Notes under the pieces: model-generated
Seen by the model: only the letters and a program-made list of their open reading frames with translations
What the model was told of the DNA's origin: nothing
The model's database searches: none
Shown: piece after piece, positions 24,941 to 33,123 of the stretch
How the letters are laid out: each line of letters begins with the position of its first letter
Numbering within the stretch: the first letter of the stretch is position 1
Source of the DNA: CANJIV01 sp046330225
Lineage (GTDB): Bacteria; Actinomycetota; Thermoleophilia; Solirubrobacterales; Solirubrobacteraceae
Assembly: GCA_046330225.1 (NCBI GenBank)
Contig: JAXLTD010000002.1
Span: forward strand, 186,001-250,000
DNA: 64,000 bases
Reading direction: 5' to 3'
Position numbers and translations under genes: made by a program

Positions 24941-25771
24941 ATGCGGGCCGCTGCGGTCCAGCTCAACGCCACCGAGGATACGGCGCGAAACCGGGAGACG
25001 GCCGACCGGCTCGTGCGCGCGGCCGCTGCCCGCGGCGCCGAGCTCGTGGTCCTGCCCGAGAAGTGGACGGCGATGGGCGACACGGACGTGATCGCGGCAG
25101 CCGCCGAGCCGTTCGACGGGCCCACCGTCGGATGGGCGCGCGCCGTTGCGCGCGAGCTGGGAATCGACCTCGTGGCCGGGTCGTTCGTCGAGGCCGTGCC
25201 CGGGGAGAGCCGCGCCCGGAACACCTCGGTGCACGTCGGACCCGACGGCGATGTGCGGGGCGCCTACCGCAAGCTGCACCTCTTCGACGTCGAGGTGGCC
25301 GGCGTCGAGTACCGCGAATCGGCGACCGAGGCGCCCGGAGCGGAGATCGTGGCCAGCCGGCTCGCCGACGGCACCGGGCTGGGCCTGACCATCTGCTACG
25401 ACCTGCGCTTCCCCGAGCTCTACCGCGTGCTCGCGCTGCGCGGCGCGACGGTCATCAGCCTCGTCTCCGCCTTCACCCTCGCCACGACCCGCGACCACTG
25501 GGAGGTCCTCGTGCGGGCCCGAGCGATCGAGGAGCAGTGCTTCCTCGTCGCGGCGAACCAGTTCGGCCGGCACACCCCGGCGATGACGTCGGGGGGCCGC
25601 TCGATGATCGTCGACCCGTGGGGGATCGTGCTCGCACAGGCCCCCGATGCCGAGGGCGTGATCGTGGCCGACCTGGACCTCGGCAGCGTCGAGGCGGTGC
25701 GGCGCCGCATTCCCGCCCTGGACCATCGCCGCCCCGAGGCCTACGGCTGGCCCGCGGAGGCGGGCGCCTGA
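24941..25771 (+). CDS. Nitrilase-family amidohydrolase (omega-amidase/carbamoylputrescinase-like)
   Basis: A 276-residue CN-hydrolase. The catalytic triad is complete: Glu in VLPEKW, Lys in YRKLHLFD and Cys in TICYDLRFPE. KLHLFD and the surrounding pattern resemble the omega-amidase/NIT2 branch, which hydrolyses alpha-keto acid amides, but other carbon-nitrogen hydrolase substrates are possible. The ATG at 24941 follows gggggag with a 10-base gap. A TetR gene overlaps its stop codon (TGATG), so they share one mRNA. The palindrome at 24901 is a possible operator. It is a cytoplasmic enzyme, with no signal. Confidence 0.88.
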   Translation: MRAAAVQLNATEDTARNRETADRLVRAAAARGAELVVLPEKWTAMGDTDVIAAAAEPFDGPTVGWARAVARELGIDLVAGSFVEAVPGESRARNTSVHVGPDGDVRGAYRKLHLFDVEVAGVEYRESATEAPGAEIVASRLADGTGLGLTICYDLRFPELYRVLALRGATVISLVSAFTLATTRDHWEVLVRARAIEEQCFLVAANQFGRHTPAMTSGGRSMIVDPWGIVLAQAPDAEGVIVADLDLGSVEAVRRRIPALDHRRPEAYGWPAEAGA

Positions 25772-26412
25772 TGGCGGCGCGGCGCAACGGCGGGACGGGC
25801 GCTCGCGGGGCCGAGGCCAAGCGGCGCCAGATCCTCGACGCGGCGGTCCGCGTGTTCGCCCGCCAGGGGTTCCACGGCTGCCGTGTGTCGGACATCGCCG
25901 ACGAGGCCGACGTCGCGTACGGCCTCGTCTACCACTACTTCGACTCCAAAGAGGCCGTGCTCGACACCCTGTTCCTCGAGCGCTGGGACGTCATGCTCGC
26001 GCACATCGCGGAGGTCGACGAGCGGGAAATCCCGGCGCGGGACAAGCTCGAGGAGATCGCCGGGTTCATCTTCGAGTCCTACCGCCACGATCCCGAGCTC
26101 ATGCAGGTCATCATCGTCGAGGTGACCCGGGCGGCGACGACCTTCGGCCGCCGTCACTTCGACAAGATCCGCGAGGCCTACGACGGGATTGCCGCGATCG
26201 CCGAGCGCGCGCAGCGCGATGGGGAGTTCGACGCGCGCGTCACCCCGCAGTTCGCTGCGATGGCGTTCTACGGCGCAATCGAGCAGGTCCTGACCGGCTG
26301 GATCTTCGGGGTGCTCCCGCGCAGCGATGCAGACTGCGACGACGCCAAGCGCATGGTGGCGGACGTGATCTGCGACGGCCTGGCCGTGCGCGAATCGCGG
26401 CCGGCCGGGTGA
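25771..26412 (+). CDS. TetR-family transcriptional regulator
   Basis: A 213-residue TetR-type repressor. The N-terminal HTH is clear: AEAKRRQILDAAVRVFARQGFHG, then VSDIADEADVAYGLVYHYF and the adjoining DSKEAVLDTLFLERW. The remaining helices form a ligand-binding/dimer domain. The ATG overlaps the nitrilase stop (TGATG). The likely target is the palindrome TGACCGGTCA at 24901. Because it follows a catabolic enzyme gene, derepression by a substrate of the nitrilase or a fatty acyl-CoA is possible, but the ligand is unknown. Four small membrane-protein genes follow 23 bases downstream; whether they are co-transcribed is not clear. Confidence 0.92.
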   Translation: MAARRNGGTGARGAEAKRRQILDAAVRVFARQGFHGCRVSDIADEADVAYGLVYHYFDSKEAVLDTLFLERWDVMLAHIAEVDEREIPARDKLEEIAGFIFESYRHDPELMQVIIVEVTRAATTFGRRHFDKIREAYDGIAAIAERAQRDGEFDARVTPQFAAMAFYGAIEQVLTGWIFGVLPRSDADCDDAKRMVADVICDGLAVRESRPAG

Positions 26413-26435
26413 ACGTGGTTTACTCCGCCGCCACG

Positions 26436-26570
26436 ATGGACAACGAACTCGTCAAGCGCCTCATGTGGTCCGGCCTGCTCGCCGGGGTGGGCGCCCTGTC
26501 CGCCATCACCGCCCGCAAGATCGCCGAGCTCATCTGGGTTCGAGTGTTCGGTGAGGAGCCTCCAGAATGA
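26436..26570 (+). CDS. DUF4235-like tiny membrane protein (44 aa)
   Basis: This short gene encodes a 44-residue protein with one hydrophobic segment (MWSGLLAGVGALSAITA), then RKIAELIWVRVFGEEPPE. The C-terminal W..V.GEEPP is the signature of DUF4235 membrane proteins. An in-frame GTG at 26415 could lengthen it by seven residues. Its stop overlaps the start of the next gene (ATGA). The four overlapping genes from here to 27919 (DUF4235, Pro/Glu-rich protein, holin-like, DUF3618) resemble a cluster seen in many high-GC actinobacteria, of unknown envelope function. Confidence 0.75.
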   Translation: MDNELVKRLMWSGLLAGVGALSAITARKIAELIWVRVFGEEPPE

Positions 26571-27118
26571 ACGATCGACCGCCGATTCCGCCCCCGCTGA
26601 ACCCCGACGAGGGAACGCCCGCCGAGCCCGACGGCCAGGCGACCGCCGAGTCGCCGGCGGCGGCCGAGCCCGCGGCGCAGCCAACCCTCGGCACGCCGGT
26701 GGACCCGCCGGCCGAGCCGGCAGCGGAGACGGCCACCGAGATCCAGCCCGAGCCCGCGACGCCCGAGCCTGAGCCGGAGGCCGCCGCGCCCGAGCCCGAG
26801 CCCGCCGCGCCTGAGCCGGAGGCCGCCGCGCCTGAGCCCGAGCCCGCCGCGCCTGAGCCGGAGCCCGCCGCGCCTGAGCCGGAGCCCGCCGCGCCTGAGC
26901 CCGAGCCCGCGACGCCCGAGCCCGAGCCCGCAACGCCCGAGCCCGAGGCAACGGGGACCGGGCCGGCTCCCGCCAGCGGCCCCGAGCCGACCCCGTCCTT
27001 CGCGCCGCCGGCGCCCGCCAGTCCTGGCCTCGCCGACCGGCCCGAGGTCCTGATCGGCGCCGCGTTTGCCGGCGGCCTCGTGATCGCCTTCCTGCTCCGC
27101 CGCCTTGCCTCCCGCTGA
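26567..27118 (+). CDS. Pro/Glu-repeat protein with C-terminal membrane anchor
   Basis: A 183-residue protein with two parts. Residues 61-128 are an extended, highly acidic run of PEPEPAA-type repeats. A single membrane segment lies at 160-180 (VLIGAAFAGGLVIAFLLRRL), ending in basic residues, so the N-terminal repeat region is probably exposed on the outer face. The repeat is likely to be an extended rod or spacer. The gene starts within the DUF4235 stop (ATGA) and its last 14 bases overlap the start of the holin-like gene, so all are co-translated. No function is known. Confidence 0.7.
   Translation: MNDRPPIPPPLNPDEGTPAEPDGQATAESPAAAEPAAQPTLGTPVDPPAEPAAETATEIQPEPATPEPEPEAAAPEPEPAAPEPEAAAPEPEPAAPEPEPAAPEPEPAAPEPEPATPEPEPATPEPEATGTGPAPASGPEPTPSFAPPAPASPGLADRPEVLIGAAFAGGLVIAFLLRRLASR
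26747..26950 (+). repeat. Pro/Glu coding repeat (PEPEPAA units)
   Basis: About 204 bases encode a run of roughly nine short units rich in Pro-Glu-Pro, separated by AA, AT or AAA. The DNA units are near-identical (gagcccgagcccgc and close variants), so copy number could vary by slippage or unequal exchange. The region gives the protein at 26567-27118 its acidic rod. Confidence 0.8.
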
Positions 27119-27659
27119 CCTCCAGCCCCCGAACGACTTTGCCGCGGCGGTCAACGACGTCGCGAATCGCGCGACGCTGCTCGTCCGCGAGGAGATCGAG
27201 CTCGCCAAGGCCGAGGTCCAGGAGAAGGCCACCAGCCTGGCGAAGGGCACGGCAGTCGGCGTGGCCGCCGGCACCTTCATCGCGGTTGGCCTGCTCTTCC
27301 TGCTCGAGGCGATCGCGTGGCTCCTCTACGCGCTGTTCTTCAACGACGTGTTCTGGGGATTCCTCATCGTTGCGGGCGGGTTGTTCATCCTCGGCGGCCT
27401 TGCAGGCTTCATCGCGCAGCGTGCACTGAAGCGCGGCGCGCCGCCCACGCCCGACATGGCCATCGCCGAGGCGAGGGAGATCCGCGCGACGGTCGAGAGC
27501 TTCGTGCCGGGCGACGGCTCCGGGTCCGGAACGCCCGCTGCGGGAACCGGGACCCCTGCCGCGCCGGCCGCCGGCGCCGCGCCTGCCACGGCGCCGGCCC
27601 CCGTCCGCGCGCCGGACGCGCCGGCGACGCCCGACACCAACGGAAAGGGGACCGCCTGA
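27105..27659 (+). CDS. Phage holin-like family protein (DUF1469)
   Basis: A 184-residue membrane protein of the PHF/DUF1469 family. The N-terminal amphipathic part (VNDVANRATLLVREEIELAKAE) precedes two membrane segments (about residues 50-75 and 82-104). A Pro/Ala-rich tail follows, with TPAAPAA-type repeats. The start is TTG at 27105, within the last 14 bases of the upstream gene. It overlaps the following DUF3618 gene (TGATG). In spite of the family name, there is no prophage here; the gene belongs to a stable membrane-protein cluster. The tail length varies between members of the family. Confidence 0.85.
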   Translation: MPPADLQPPNDFAAAVNDVANRATLLVREEIELAKAEVQEKATSLAKGTAVGVAAGTFIAVGLLFLLEAIAWLLYALFFNDVFWGFLIVAGGLFILGGLAGFIAQRALKRGAPPTPDMAIAEAREIRATVESFVPGDGSGSGTPAAGTGTPAAPAAGAAPATAPAPVRAPDAPATPDTNGKGTA

Positions 27660-27919
27660 TGCCAACGCCGCCGCCGCCCAGCGCGGGCCCCGCCGCCACC
27701 CGCACCCCTGCCGAGATCCGCGCCTCGATCGAAGCGAACCGGGCCGAGCTCGCGGGTGCCCTTGGCCGCCTGCAGGGCGAGGTGACGCGCGCCACCGACT
27801 GGCGCTCACACGTGGCCCGGCACAAGCGCGAGGTTCTCGTCGGCGCCGCGGTCGCCGGCTTCGTGCTCGGGGGCGGCCTGGCCGCGCTCGGCGGCGTGTT
27901 CGCGCGCCGCCGCCGGTAG
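27659..27919 (+). CDS. DUF3618 membrane protein
   Basis: An 86-residue protein. The N-terminal region ATRTPAEIRASIEANRAELAGAL with the following LQGEVTRATDWRSHVARH is typical of DUF3618. It ends with one membrane segment (VLVGAAVAGFVLGGGLAALGG) and a basic tail RRRR. The ATG overlaps the stop of the holin-like gene (TGATG). It is the last of the four-gene cluster and converges on the DegV gene 14 bases away. The function is unknown; location in the cytoplasmic membrane is inferred. Confidence 0.85.
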   Translation: MPTPPPPSAGPAATRTPAEIRASIEANRAELAGALGRLQGEVTRATDWRSHVARHKREVLVGAAVAGFVLGGGLAALGGVFARRRR

Positions 27920-27933
27920 CTGCGCGGACGCGC

Positions 27934-28803
27934 CTAGGCCTGCAGCAAGGCCGGCGGGATCCCGCCGATGCCGAGCAGCCCCGGGCCCGTGTGCGTGCCG
28001 ATCACCGGTCCGATCTCGGACACGAACAGCGGCTCTGAACCGAAGATCTCGCGGCCTCGCTCCACCATCGCCTCGGCCTGATCGATCGCCTGGATGTGCT
28101 GGACGATCCAGGCGTCGGCGCCGTCCGCGTGGCGCGAGCGGAGGTACTCGGTCATCCGCTCGAAGGCGCGCTTCGAGGTTCGCACCCGCTCCACGGGGAG
28201 GATCTCCGTCTCCAGCGACAGGATCGGCTTGATCTGGAGCGTCGTGCCGAGCCAGGCCCGTGCGGCTCCGACGCGCCCGCCGCGGCGCAGATACTCCATC
28301 GTGTCGATGCAGAACCAGACGCGCTGGGCGTCGCGCGCCGCCTCGGCGCGGGCGGCGACGTCCTCCCGCCCGGCGCCGCTGCGGGCGGCGGCGACCGCGG
28401 CCATGCAGACCGCGGCGAGGCCGGCGCAGGCCGTCTGCGAGTCGACCACCGTGATTCGCTCGCCGCCGGCGCCCTGCTCCTCGAGCTTGGCCTTGGCCTG
28501 GCGCGCCGATTCGCACGTGCCGGAGATGCCGGCCGAGAGGTGGATCGAGACGATGTCGCGGCCCTCGGCCAGCAAGGGCTCGTAGGCCTCGAGGAAGTCC
28601 CCGATCGACGGCTGCGACGTCGTCGGCAGGTCCTCGGCGGTGCGGAGGTGCTGGTAGTAGCCGTCGAACCCCGGGAGGTCGGCCTCGCGGTCCGTGCGTC
28701 CGTCCCAGTTGACGTACAGACTCACCTGCCGCAGGCCGAGGTCGTCGGCCAGCGCGCGCGGCAGGTAGTGGGTCGTGTCCGTGACGATCGCGACCTCGGC
28801 CAT
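27934..28803 (-). CDS. DegV family fatty-acid-binding protein
   Basis: A 289-residue DegV/FakB-type protein. These bind a fatty acid in a pocket between two domains and, in some bacteria, present it to a fatty-acid kinase; no kinase gene is visible here. The N-terminal VAIVTDTTHYLPRAL and the TSQPS, HLSAGISGTCESA and ARAWLGTTLQIKPIL stretches are family landmarks. The start at 28803 is preferred because it begins the first strand; a GTG- or ATG-initiated form six residues longer is possible. It is cytoplasmic. It converges on the DUF3618 gene and is divergent from the epimerase gene. Confidence 0.9.
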   Translation of the reverse strand: MAEVAIVTDTTHYLPRALADDLGLRQVSLYVNWDGRTDREADLPGFDGYYQHLRTAEDLPTTSQPSIGDFLEAYEPLLAEGRDIVSIHLSAGISGTCESARQAKAKLEEQGAGGERITVVDSQTACAGLAAVCMAAVAAARSGAGREDVAARAEAARDAQRVWFCIDTMEYLRRGGRVGAARAWLGTTLQIKPILSLETEILPVERVRTSKRAFERMTEYLRSRHADGADAWIVQHIQAIDQAEAMVERGREIFGSEPLFVSEIGPVIGTHTGPGLLGIGGIPPALLQA

Positions 28804-28869
28804 CGGGAGCGACCCTACCATCGCGCCGGTGCGCCAGGCGTACTGCCTGCGGCGCCTACACTGGCGAGC

Positions 28870-29934
28870 ATGGGAATGACCCTCGTCACCGGCGCCACGG
28901 GGCTGATCGGCTCGCACGTCGCCCGGGCGCTCGTCGAGCGCGGAGACGCCGTGCGCGTGACCGTGCGCGCGACGTCGAACGTCGAGAACCTGGAGGGGCT
29001 CGAGGTCGAGCGGGTCCGGGCCGACCTGACCGACCGGCGCGCGGTGCGGCGGGCCATGCGCGGGGTGGAGCGCGTCGTGCACACGGCCGGCGACACCTCG
29101 CTGCGCGGCGGCCGGCCCCGGATGTACGCCGCGAACGTCACGACGACGCGCGTCGTGCTGGAGGAGGCGCTGCGCGCCGGCGTGCAGCGCGCGGTCTACA
29201 CGTCGTCGGTCGCGGCGATCGGCCCGGCACCGCGCGGCTCCACGGCGGACGAGACGCAGGCCTACAGCGGGGCGCGCCTCGGGCTGCCCTACGTCGACTC
29301 CAAGCGCGAGGCCGAGGTCGTCGCATTCCGCATCGCCGCTCACGGCCTGCCGCTCGTGATCGTCAACCCGTCCCACGTCTTCGGCCCGGGCGACGTTCGC
29401 GGGTCGTCCACGATTCTCGTCCGCCGGATGCTGGCACGCGCGATCCCGGCCTACGTCGACGGCGCGCTGAACATCGTCGACGTGCGCGACGTCGCCCGCG
29501 GCCACGTCCTGGCCGACGAAGAGGGCATGCCGGGCGAGCGCTACATCCTGGCCGGGCGCAACTTCACGATGGACCGGCTCTTCGCGGACCTCGGCCGCCT
29601 CTCGGGCGTCGAGCCGCCGGCGCTGAAGCTCCCGCTCCCGGTCGCGGTGGCGCTCGCCGAGGCGAGCCAGGCCCTGCCGGGCCCGCTCGTGGCCACGCCC
29701 GACGAGGTCCGGGCGGCGGGCCAGTGGTGGGCCTACCGCGCGACGAAGGCCAAGCGCGAGCTCGGCTGGACCGCGCGCCCGCACGAGGAGACCCTCGAGG
29801 CGACGATCGCCTGGCACCGCGAGCGCAGCGGCGACCGGCTGGCGCCGCCCGGCGCCCGCCAGCCCCTGCCGTTCCGCGTCGCGGGGTACGCCGCGCGCCA
29901 GGCCACCGGCGCCGTCTCCTGGCTCGCCGGCTGA
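28870..29934 (+). CDS. NAD-dependent epimerase/dihydroflavonol-4-reductase family (HpnA-like)
   Basis: A 354-residue extended SDR. The N-terminal Rossmann motif GATGLIGSH (GxxGxxG) binds NAD(P), and the catalytic YxxxK is YVDSK, preceded by the Ser in TSSVAAIG. The region NPSHVFGPGDVRGSS and the later FRVAGYAARQ tail resemble hopanoid-associated sugar epimerases and dihydroflavonol reductases. No other hopanoid gene is nearby, so the substrate is open. The start could be either ATG (28870 or 28876). The GST-like gene overlaps its stop (TGATG), giving a two-gene unit. Confidence 0.88.
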   Translation: MGMTLVTGATGLIGSHVARALVERGDAVRVTVRATSNVENLEGLEVERVRADLTDRRAVRRAMRGVERVVHTAGDTSLRGGRPRMYAANVTTTRVVLEEALRAGVQRAVYTSSVAAIGPAPRGSTADETQAYSGARLGLPYVDSKREAEVVAFRIAAHGLPLVIVNPSHVFGPGDVRGSSTILVRRMLARAIPAYVDGALNIVDVRDVARGHVLADEEGMPGERYILAGRNFTMDRLFADLGRLSGVEPPALKLPLPVAVALAEASQALPGPLVATPDEVRAAGQWWAYRATKAKRELGWTARPHEETLEATIAWHRERSGDRLAPPGARQPLPFRVAGYAARQATGAVSWLAG

Positions 29935-30245
29935 TGGCGACGCTCTACCGCTGCCCGACCCCGACGGACGTGCTGTGCCCGTGCGGCCGCGTGGCCCGCG
30001 CCCTCGAGCGCCGCGGCATCGCCCACGACGTCGTGCGCGTGCCGCTGCGCCGTTCCGGGCGGCCGGAGATCGAGGCCCTGACCGGCCAGCGGCACGTCCC
30101 CGTCCTCGTCCTCGACGGCGAGGCGATCTGCGACAGCCGCCGAATCGTCGAGCACCTCGAATGGCTCGACGCAGAGGGCCGGAGCGGCGCCGCCGAGGCC
30201 GAAGCCGGCGCCGGCGTCAGCGCCACGGCTCGACCACCGGCTTGA
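29934..30245 (+). CDS. Glutathione S-transferase N-terminal/glutaredoxin-like protein
   Basis: A 103-residue thioredoxin-fold protein. The N-terminus has a CPCG active-site-like motif (LCPCGRVARALERRGI), a central VPVLVLDGEAICDS with the cis-Pro, and the helix RRIVEHLEWL, which is the standard end of a GST N-terminal domain. There is no GST C-terminal domain. Whether it uses glutathione is not known; actinobacteria generally use mycothiol instead. Its start overlaps the epimerase stop. Its last 29 bases overlap the 3' end of the MDR gene on the other strand, so the two stops are inside each other's coding region. Confidence 0.78.
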   Translation: MATLYRCPTPTDVLCPCGRVARALERRGIAHDVVRVPLRRSGRPEIEALTGQRHVPVLVLDGEAICDSRRIVEHLEWLDAEGRSGAAEAEAGAGVSATARPPA

Positions 30246-31155
30246 GCGCCGGGCCGCCCGCCATCGCGTCGAGTGCCGCGCGCAGCCCGTCCAGGCCGAC
30301 TGGCGGCGCGGCCACGGCTTCCCAGGGCACGCCCCCCGACGCGAGGAGCGCCAGCGCCTCGTCGACCTCGCCGGGCGCGTGGTGAAACGCCCCTCGCACG
30401 TCGACCTCGTCGTAGTGCAGGGCGTCGCCGGGCAGCCCGACCTCGCCGCCGCCAGGGCAGCCGCCGACGAGCACGACGGTGCCGCCCGGCGCGGCCGAGC
30501 GCACGGCTTCGGACCACGCCGCCGGCCGGCCGGCCGCCTCGAAGACGAGCGGGAGCCCGGCCACGGGACCGGCCTCGGCGCCGAGTCCGCGCGCCTGGGC
30601 CTGGCGCTCCGGGTGCCGGTCGGCGACGACCGCCTCGCAGCCGGACAGCACGAGCAGCCGGGCGAGCATGAGCCCGATGGTTCCGCCGCCGAGGACCCCG
30701 GCGCGGCCGGGCAGCGGCCCGGCCCGCCGGAGCGCGTGCACCGCTGCAGCCAGCGGCTCGGCCATCGCTGCGCCGGCGGGCGCCAGGCCGTCCGGCACCG
30801 GATGCAGCGCCGCGTCGGGCGCGGCGATGGCCTCCGCAAAGCCGCCGACGATCCAGTCCGGGTCGCGGCAGATCTGCGGCCGGCCGGCCCGGCACGGCCC
30901 GCAGGCCCCGCACGCCACCGAGTCCGAGACCAGCACGCGCGCGCCCGTGTCCGTCCGCACGCCCGCCGTCTCGTGGCCGAAGGCGCACGGGTAGGGGCCA
31001 AGGATCCGGTGCCCGTGCTCGAGCGCCTTGCGATCGGTGCCGCAGGCCGTCGCCGCCTCCACGCGCACGATCACGGGCCGGCCTGGGCCCGGCACCGGGT
31101 CCGGGACCTCCTCGACCCGCAGGTCCCCGGGGCCGTGCAGGCGCGCCGCCCTCAC
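30217..31155 (-). CDS. Zinc-containing alcohol dehydrogenase-like protein (MDR)
   Basis: A 312-residue medium-chain dehydrogenase. The structural-zinc Cys cluster is CGACGPCRAGRPQIC. The catalytic-zinc GHE occurs in FGHETAG with an upstream Cys-Gly-Thr-Asp. The nucleotide-binding loop GVLGGGTIGLM follows. It is shorter than typical MDRs (about 340-370). The GTG start overlaps the stop of the upstream paralogue (GTGA). The two MDRs and mtnA are consecutive in one operon, so both may act on a sugar alcohol or aldehyde produced by the isomerase. The last 29 bases overlap the GST-like gene on the other strand. Confidence 0.85.
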   Translation of the reverse strand: MRAARLHGPGDLRVEEVPDPVPGPGRPVIVRVEAATACGTDRKALEHGHRILGPYPCAFGHETAGVRTDTGARVLVSDSVACGACGPCRAGRPQICRDPDWIVGGFAEAIAAPDAALHPVPDGLAPAGAAMAEPLAAAVHALRRAGPLPGRAGVLGGGTIGLMLARLLVLSGCEAVVADRHPERQAQARGLGAEAGPVAGLPLVFEAAGRPAAWSEAVRSAAPGGTVVLVGGCPGGGEVGLPGDALHYDEVDVRGAFHHAPGEVDEALALLASGGVPWEAVAAPPVGLDGLRAALDAMAGGPALKPVVEPWR

Positions 31156-32117
31156 GGGATCACCACGGCCTTCAGCGCCTCCCCGCGCCGGGCGAGGTCG
31201 AAGGCCAGGCCCGTCTCGTCGAGGGCGAGCCGGTGGCTCACGAGCGGCAGCGGGTCGATCCGGCCGCTGGAGATGAGCGCGAGCGCCGCGCGCATGTCGG
31301 CGGCCGCCGCCGAGTAGCTCGCCGTCACCGCGATCTCGCGCAGGAACACGTCGCCGCCGTCGACCGGCAGCGGGGAGCCCGGCTCGGGCGGGGCGTAGAG
31401 GCACAGGGTGCCGCCGGGAGCGAGCGCGCGCGCGGCGTCGCCGATGGCCGCGCCCGACGGCGTGCAGACGATCGCGACATCGACTGCCTCGTTGCCGTGG
31501 CGTTCGGCGCCCCAGGCCGCGGCGCGGGCCAGCCGCTCCTCCTGCGGCTCGCGGACCCACACGGCCTCCACGCCGCGGGCCCGCGCGGCTGCCACCTGCA
31601 GGAGCCCGTTCGCGCCCGCGCCGGCCACGAGCAGGGAGTCGCCGGCGCGCAGCCCCGCCCGGTCCTGAGACCGCAGGACGCAGGCGAGCGGCTCGACGAA
31701 GGTCGCGGCCACCGGGTCGAGCCCCGGGCACGGCAGGAGCTCGGGCACCAGTGCCGCCGGAATGCGCACGCGCTCCGCGAAGCCGCCCGGATCCAGCGCG
31801 GTCGCCCGGAACCGCTCGCAGAGCGTCTCGCGCCCGCGCTGGCACCGGCGGCACTCGCCGCACGGGGCGTGGTGGTGCACCACCACGCGGTCGCCGGGTC
31901 CGATCTCCGAGACGTCCGCGCCGACGGCGGTCACCTCCGCGGCGAGCTCGTGCCCCAGCACCGCCGGCACCTTCCGGGCCACGTACCACTCGAGGACGTC
32001 GGTCTTGCACACGCCGCAGGCCAGCACGCGCGCCACGACGTCGCCCGCGCCCGGGACGGGGTCGGGCGCCGTCTCGATCTGCACCCGGCCGGGGGTGACG
32101 GACCGGGCGACCCTCAT
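31152..32117 (-). CDS. Zinc-containing alcohol dehydrogenase-like protein (MDR)
   Basis: A 321-residue medium-chain dehydrogenase. The catalytic zinc site is CGVCKTD with GHELAAEV. The structural zinc site is CGECRRCQRGRETLC. The cofactor site is LVAGAGANGLL. It overlaps mtnA upstream (ATGA) and the second MDR downstream (GTGA). Although both MDRs are present, their sequences differ strongly, so they are not a recent duplication. Together they could oxidise or reduce successive intermediates. The substrate is unknown. Confidence 0.87.
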   Translation of the reverse strand: MRVARSVTPGRVQIETAPDPVPGAGDVVARVLACGVCKTDVLEWYVARKVPAVLGHELAAEVTAVGADVSEIGPGDRVVVHHHAPCGECRRCQRGRETLCERFRATALDPGGFAERVRIPAALVPELLPCPGLDPVAATFVEPLACVLRSQDRAGLRAGDSLLVAGAGANGLLQVAAARARGVEAVWVREPQEERLARAAAWGAERHGNEAVDVAIVCTPSGAAIGDAARALAPGGTLCLYAPPEPGSPLPVDGGDVFLREIAVTASYSAAAADMRAALALISSGRIDPLPLVSHRLALDETGLAFDLARRGEALKAVVIP

Positions 32118-33118
32118 CGCGCCAGCGCGGCCACGGTTGCCGCGTTCACGGGCCGGGCGATGCCGCGCTCGGTCACGAGCGCCGTCACGAGCGCCGCGGG
32201 CGTGACGTCGAAGGCGGGATTGCGGCAGGGCGTGCCAGGCACGGTGAGCAGCGCTCCGGCGGCCGTGCGCACTTCGTCAGCGTCGCGCTCCTCGATCACG
32301 ATGTCTGCGCCGCGGGCGGTGCCAGGGTCGATCGAGGAGCACGGCCCGGCGACGACGAAAGGCACGCTGGCCGCCTGGGCGGCCAGCGCCAGCCCGTAGG
32401 TGCCGACCTTGTTGGCGACATCGCCGTTCGCGACCGCCCGGTCCAGGCCGGTCACGACCGCGTCGACCTCGCCGCGGGCAATGAGGCCGGGCGCCGCCGC
32501 GTCGGCGAGCAGCTCGTGGGCGAGGCCGAGCCGGCCGAGCTCCCAGACGGTGAGGCGCGCGCCTTGCAGCAGCGGGCGCGCCTCGCACGCGAGCACCGTC
32601 ACGCCGCGGTGGCGGCGCGCGAGCTCGCCGATCGCGCCCAGGGCGGTGCCGCGCCCGCCGCAGGCGAGCGGCCCGGTGTTGCAGTGCGTGAGGATCCGGC
32701 GGGCGCCGCGAAGCTCGTCGGCGCCCGCGACGGCGATCGCCTCGGTGGCGGCGGTGTTCTCGGCGTCGATGCGCTCCGCCTCCGATCGGGCGGCGGCGGC
32801 CATCGCGGCGGGGCCGGCGGCCGCCGCGGCCCCTCGGACCCGCCCGACGGCCCAGGCGAGGTTCGCGGCGGTGGGCCGCGTCGCGATCAGGCGGTCGGCG
32901 GCCCGCTCGAGCGCGCCGAGGCCGGGCTGCGCGGCGACATCCATGGCCACGCCGTAGGCCGCCGCCACGCCGATCATCGGGGCCCCGCGAATGGCGAGGC
33001 GGCCGATCGCGACCGCGACCGACTCGGCGTCAGCCAGGTCGAGCCAGGCTTCCGAGTGGGGCAGCCGCGTCTGGTCCAGGGCGCGCAGGCGCGCTCCGTC
33101 CCAGGCCAGCGGCTGCAC
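32114..33118 (-). CDS. mtnA: Methylthioribose-1-phosphate isomerase-like (MtnA)
   Basis: A 334-residue aldose-ketose isomerase of the eIF2B-like MtnA family. The catalytic Cys is visible in THCNTGPLA and the catalytic Asp in GLDRAVANGDVANKVGTYG; both are needed for the 1-phosphate isomerisation. In the salvage of methylthioadenosine, MtnA acts with an MTA phosphorylase and with MtnB, C or D; none of these is in the window. Paralogues act on 5-deoxyribose-1-phosphate instead. Its position in a bolA-grx-mtnA-adh-adh operon favours a side pathway with redox steps. The GTG start at 33118 lies five bases after the glutaredoxin stop. Confidence 0.87.
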   Translation of the reverse strand: MQPLAWDGARLRALDQTRLPHSEAWLDLADAESVAVAIGRLAIRGAPMIGVAAAYGVAMDVAAQPGLGALERAADRLIATRPTAANLAWAVGRVRGAAAAAGPAAMAAAARSEAERIDAENTAATEAIAVAGADELRGARRILTHCNTGPLACGGRGTALGAIGELARRHRGVTVLACEARPLLQGARLTVWELGRLGLAHELLADAAAPGLIARGEVDAVVTGLDRAVANGDVANKVGTYGLALAAQAASVPFVVAGPCSSIDPGTARGADIVIEERDADEVRTAAGALLTVPGTPCRNPAFDVTPAALVTALVTERGIARPVNAATVAALAR

Positions 33119-33123
33119 CGAGG

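Noticed and set aside
27105..27659. Phage remnant suggested by a holin-like gene
   Set aside because: There are no other phage genes; this protein family belongs to a common actinobacterial membrane cluster.
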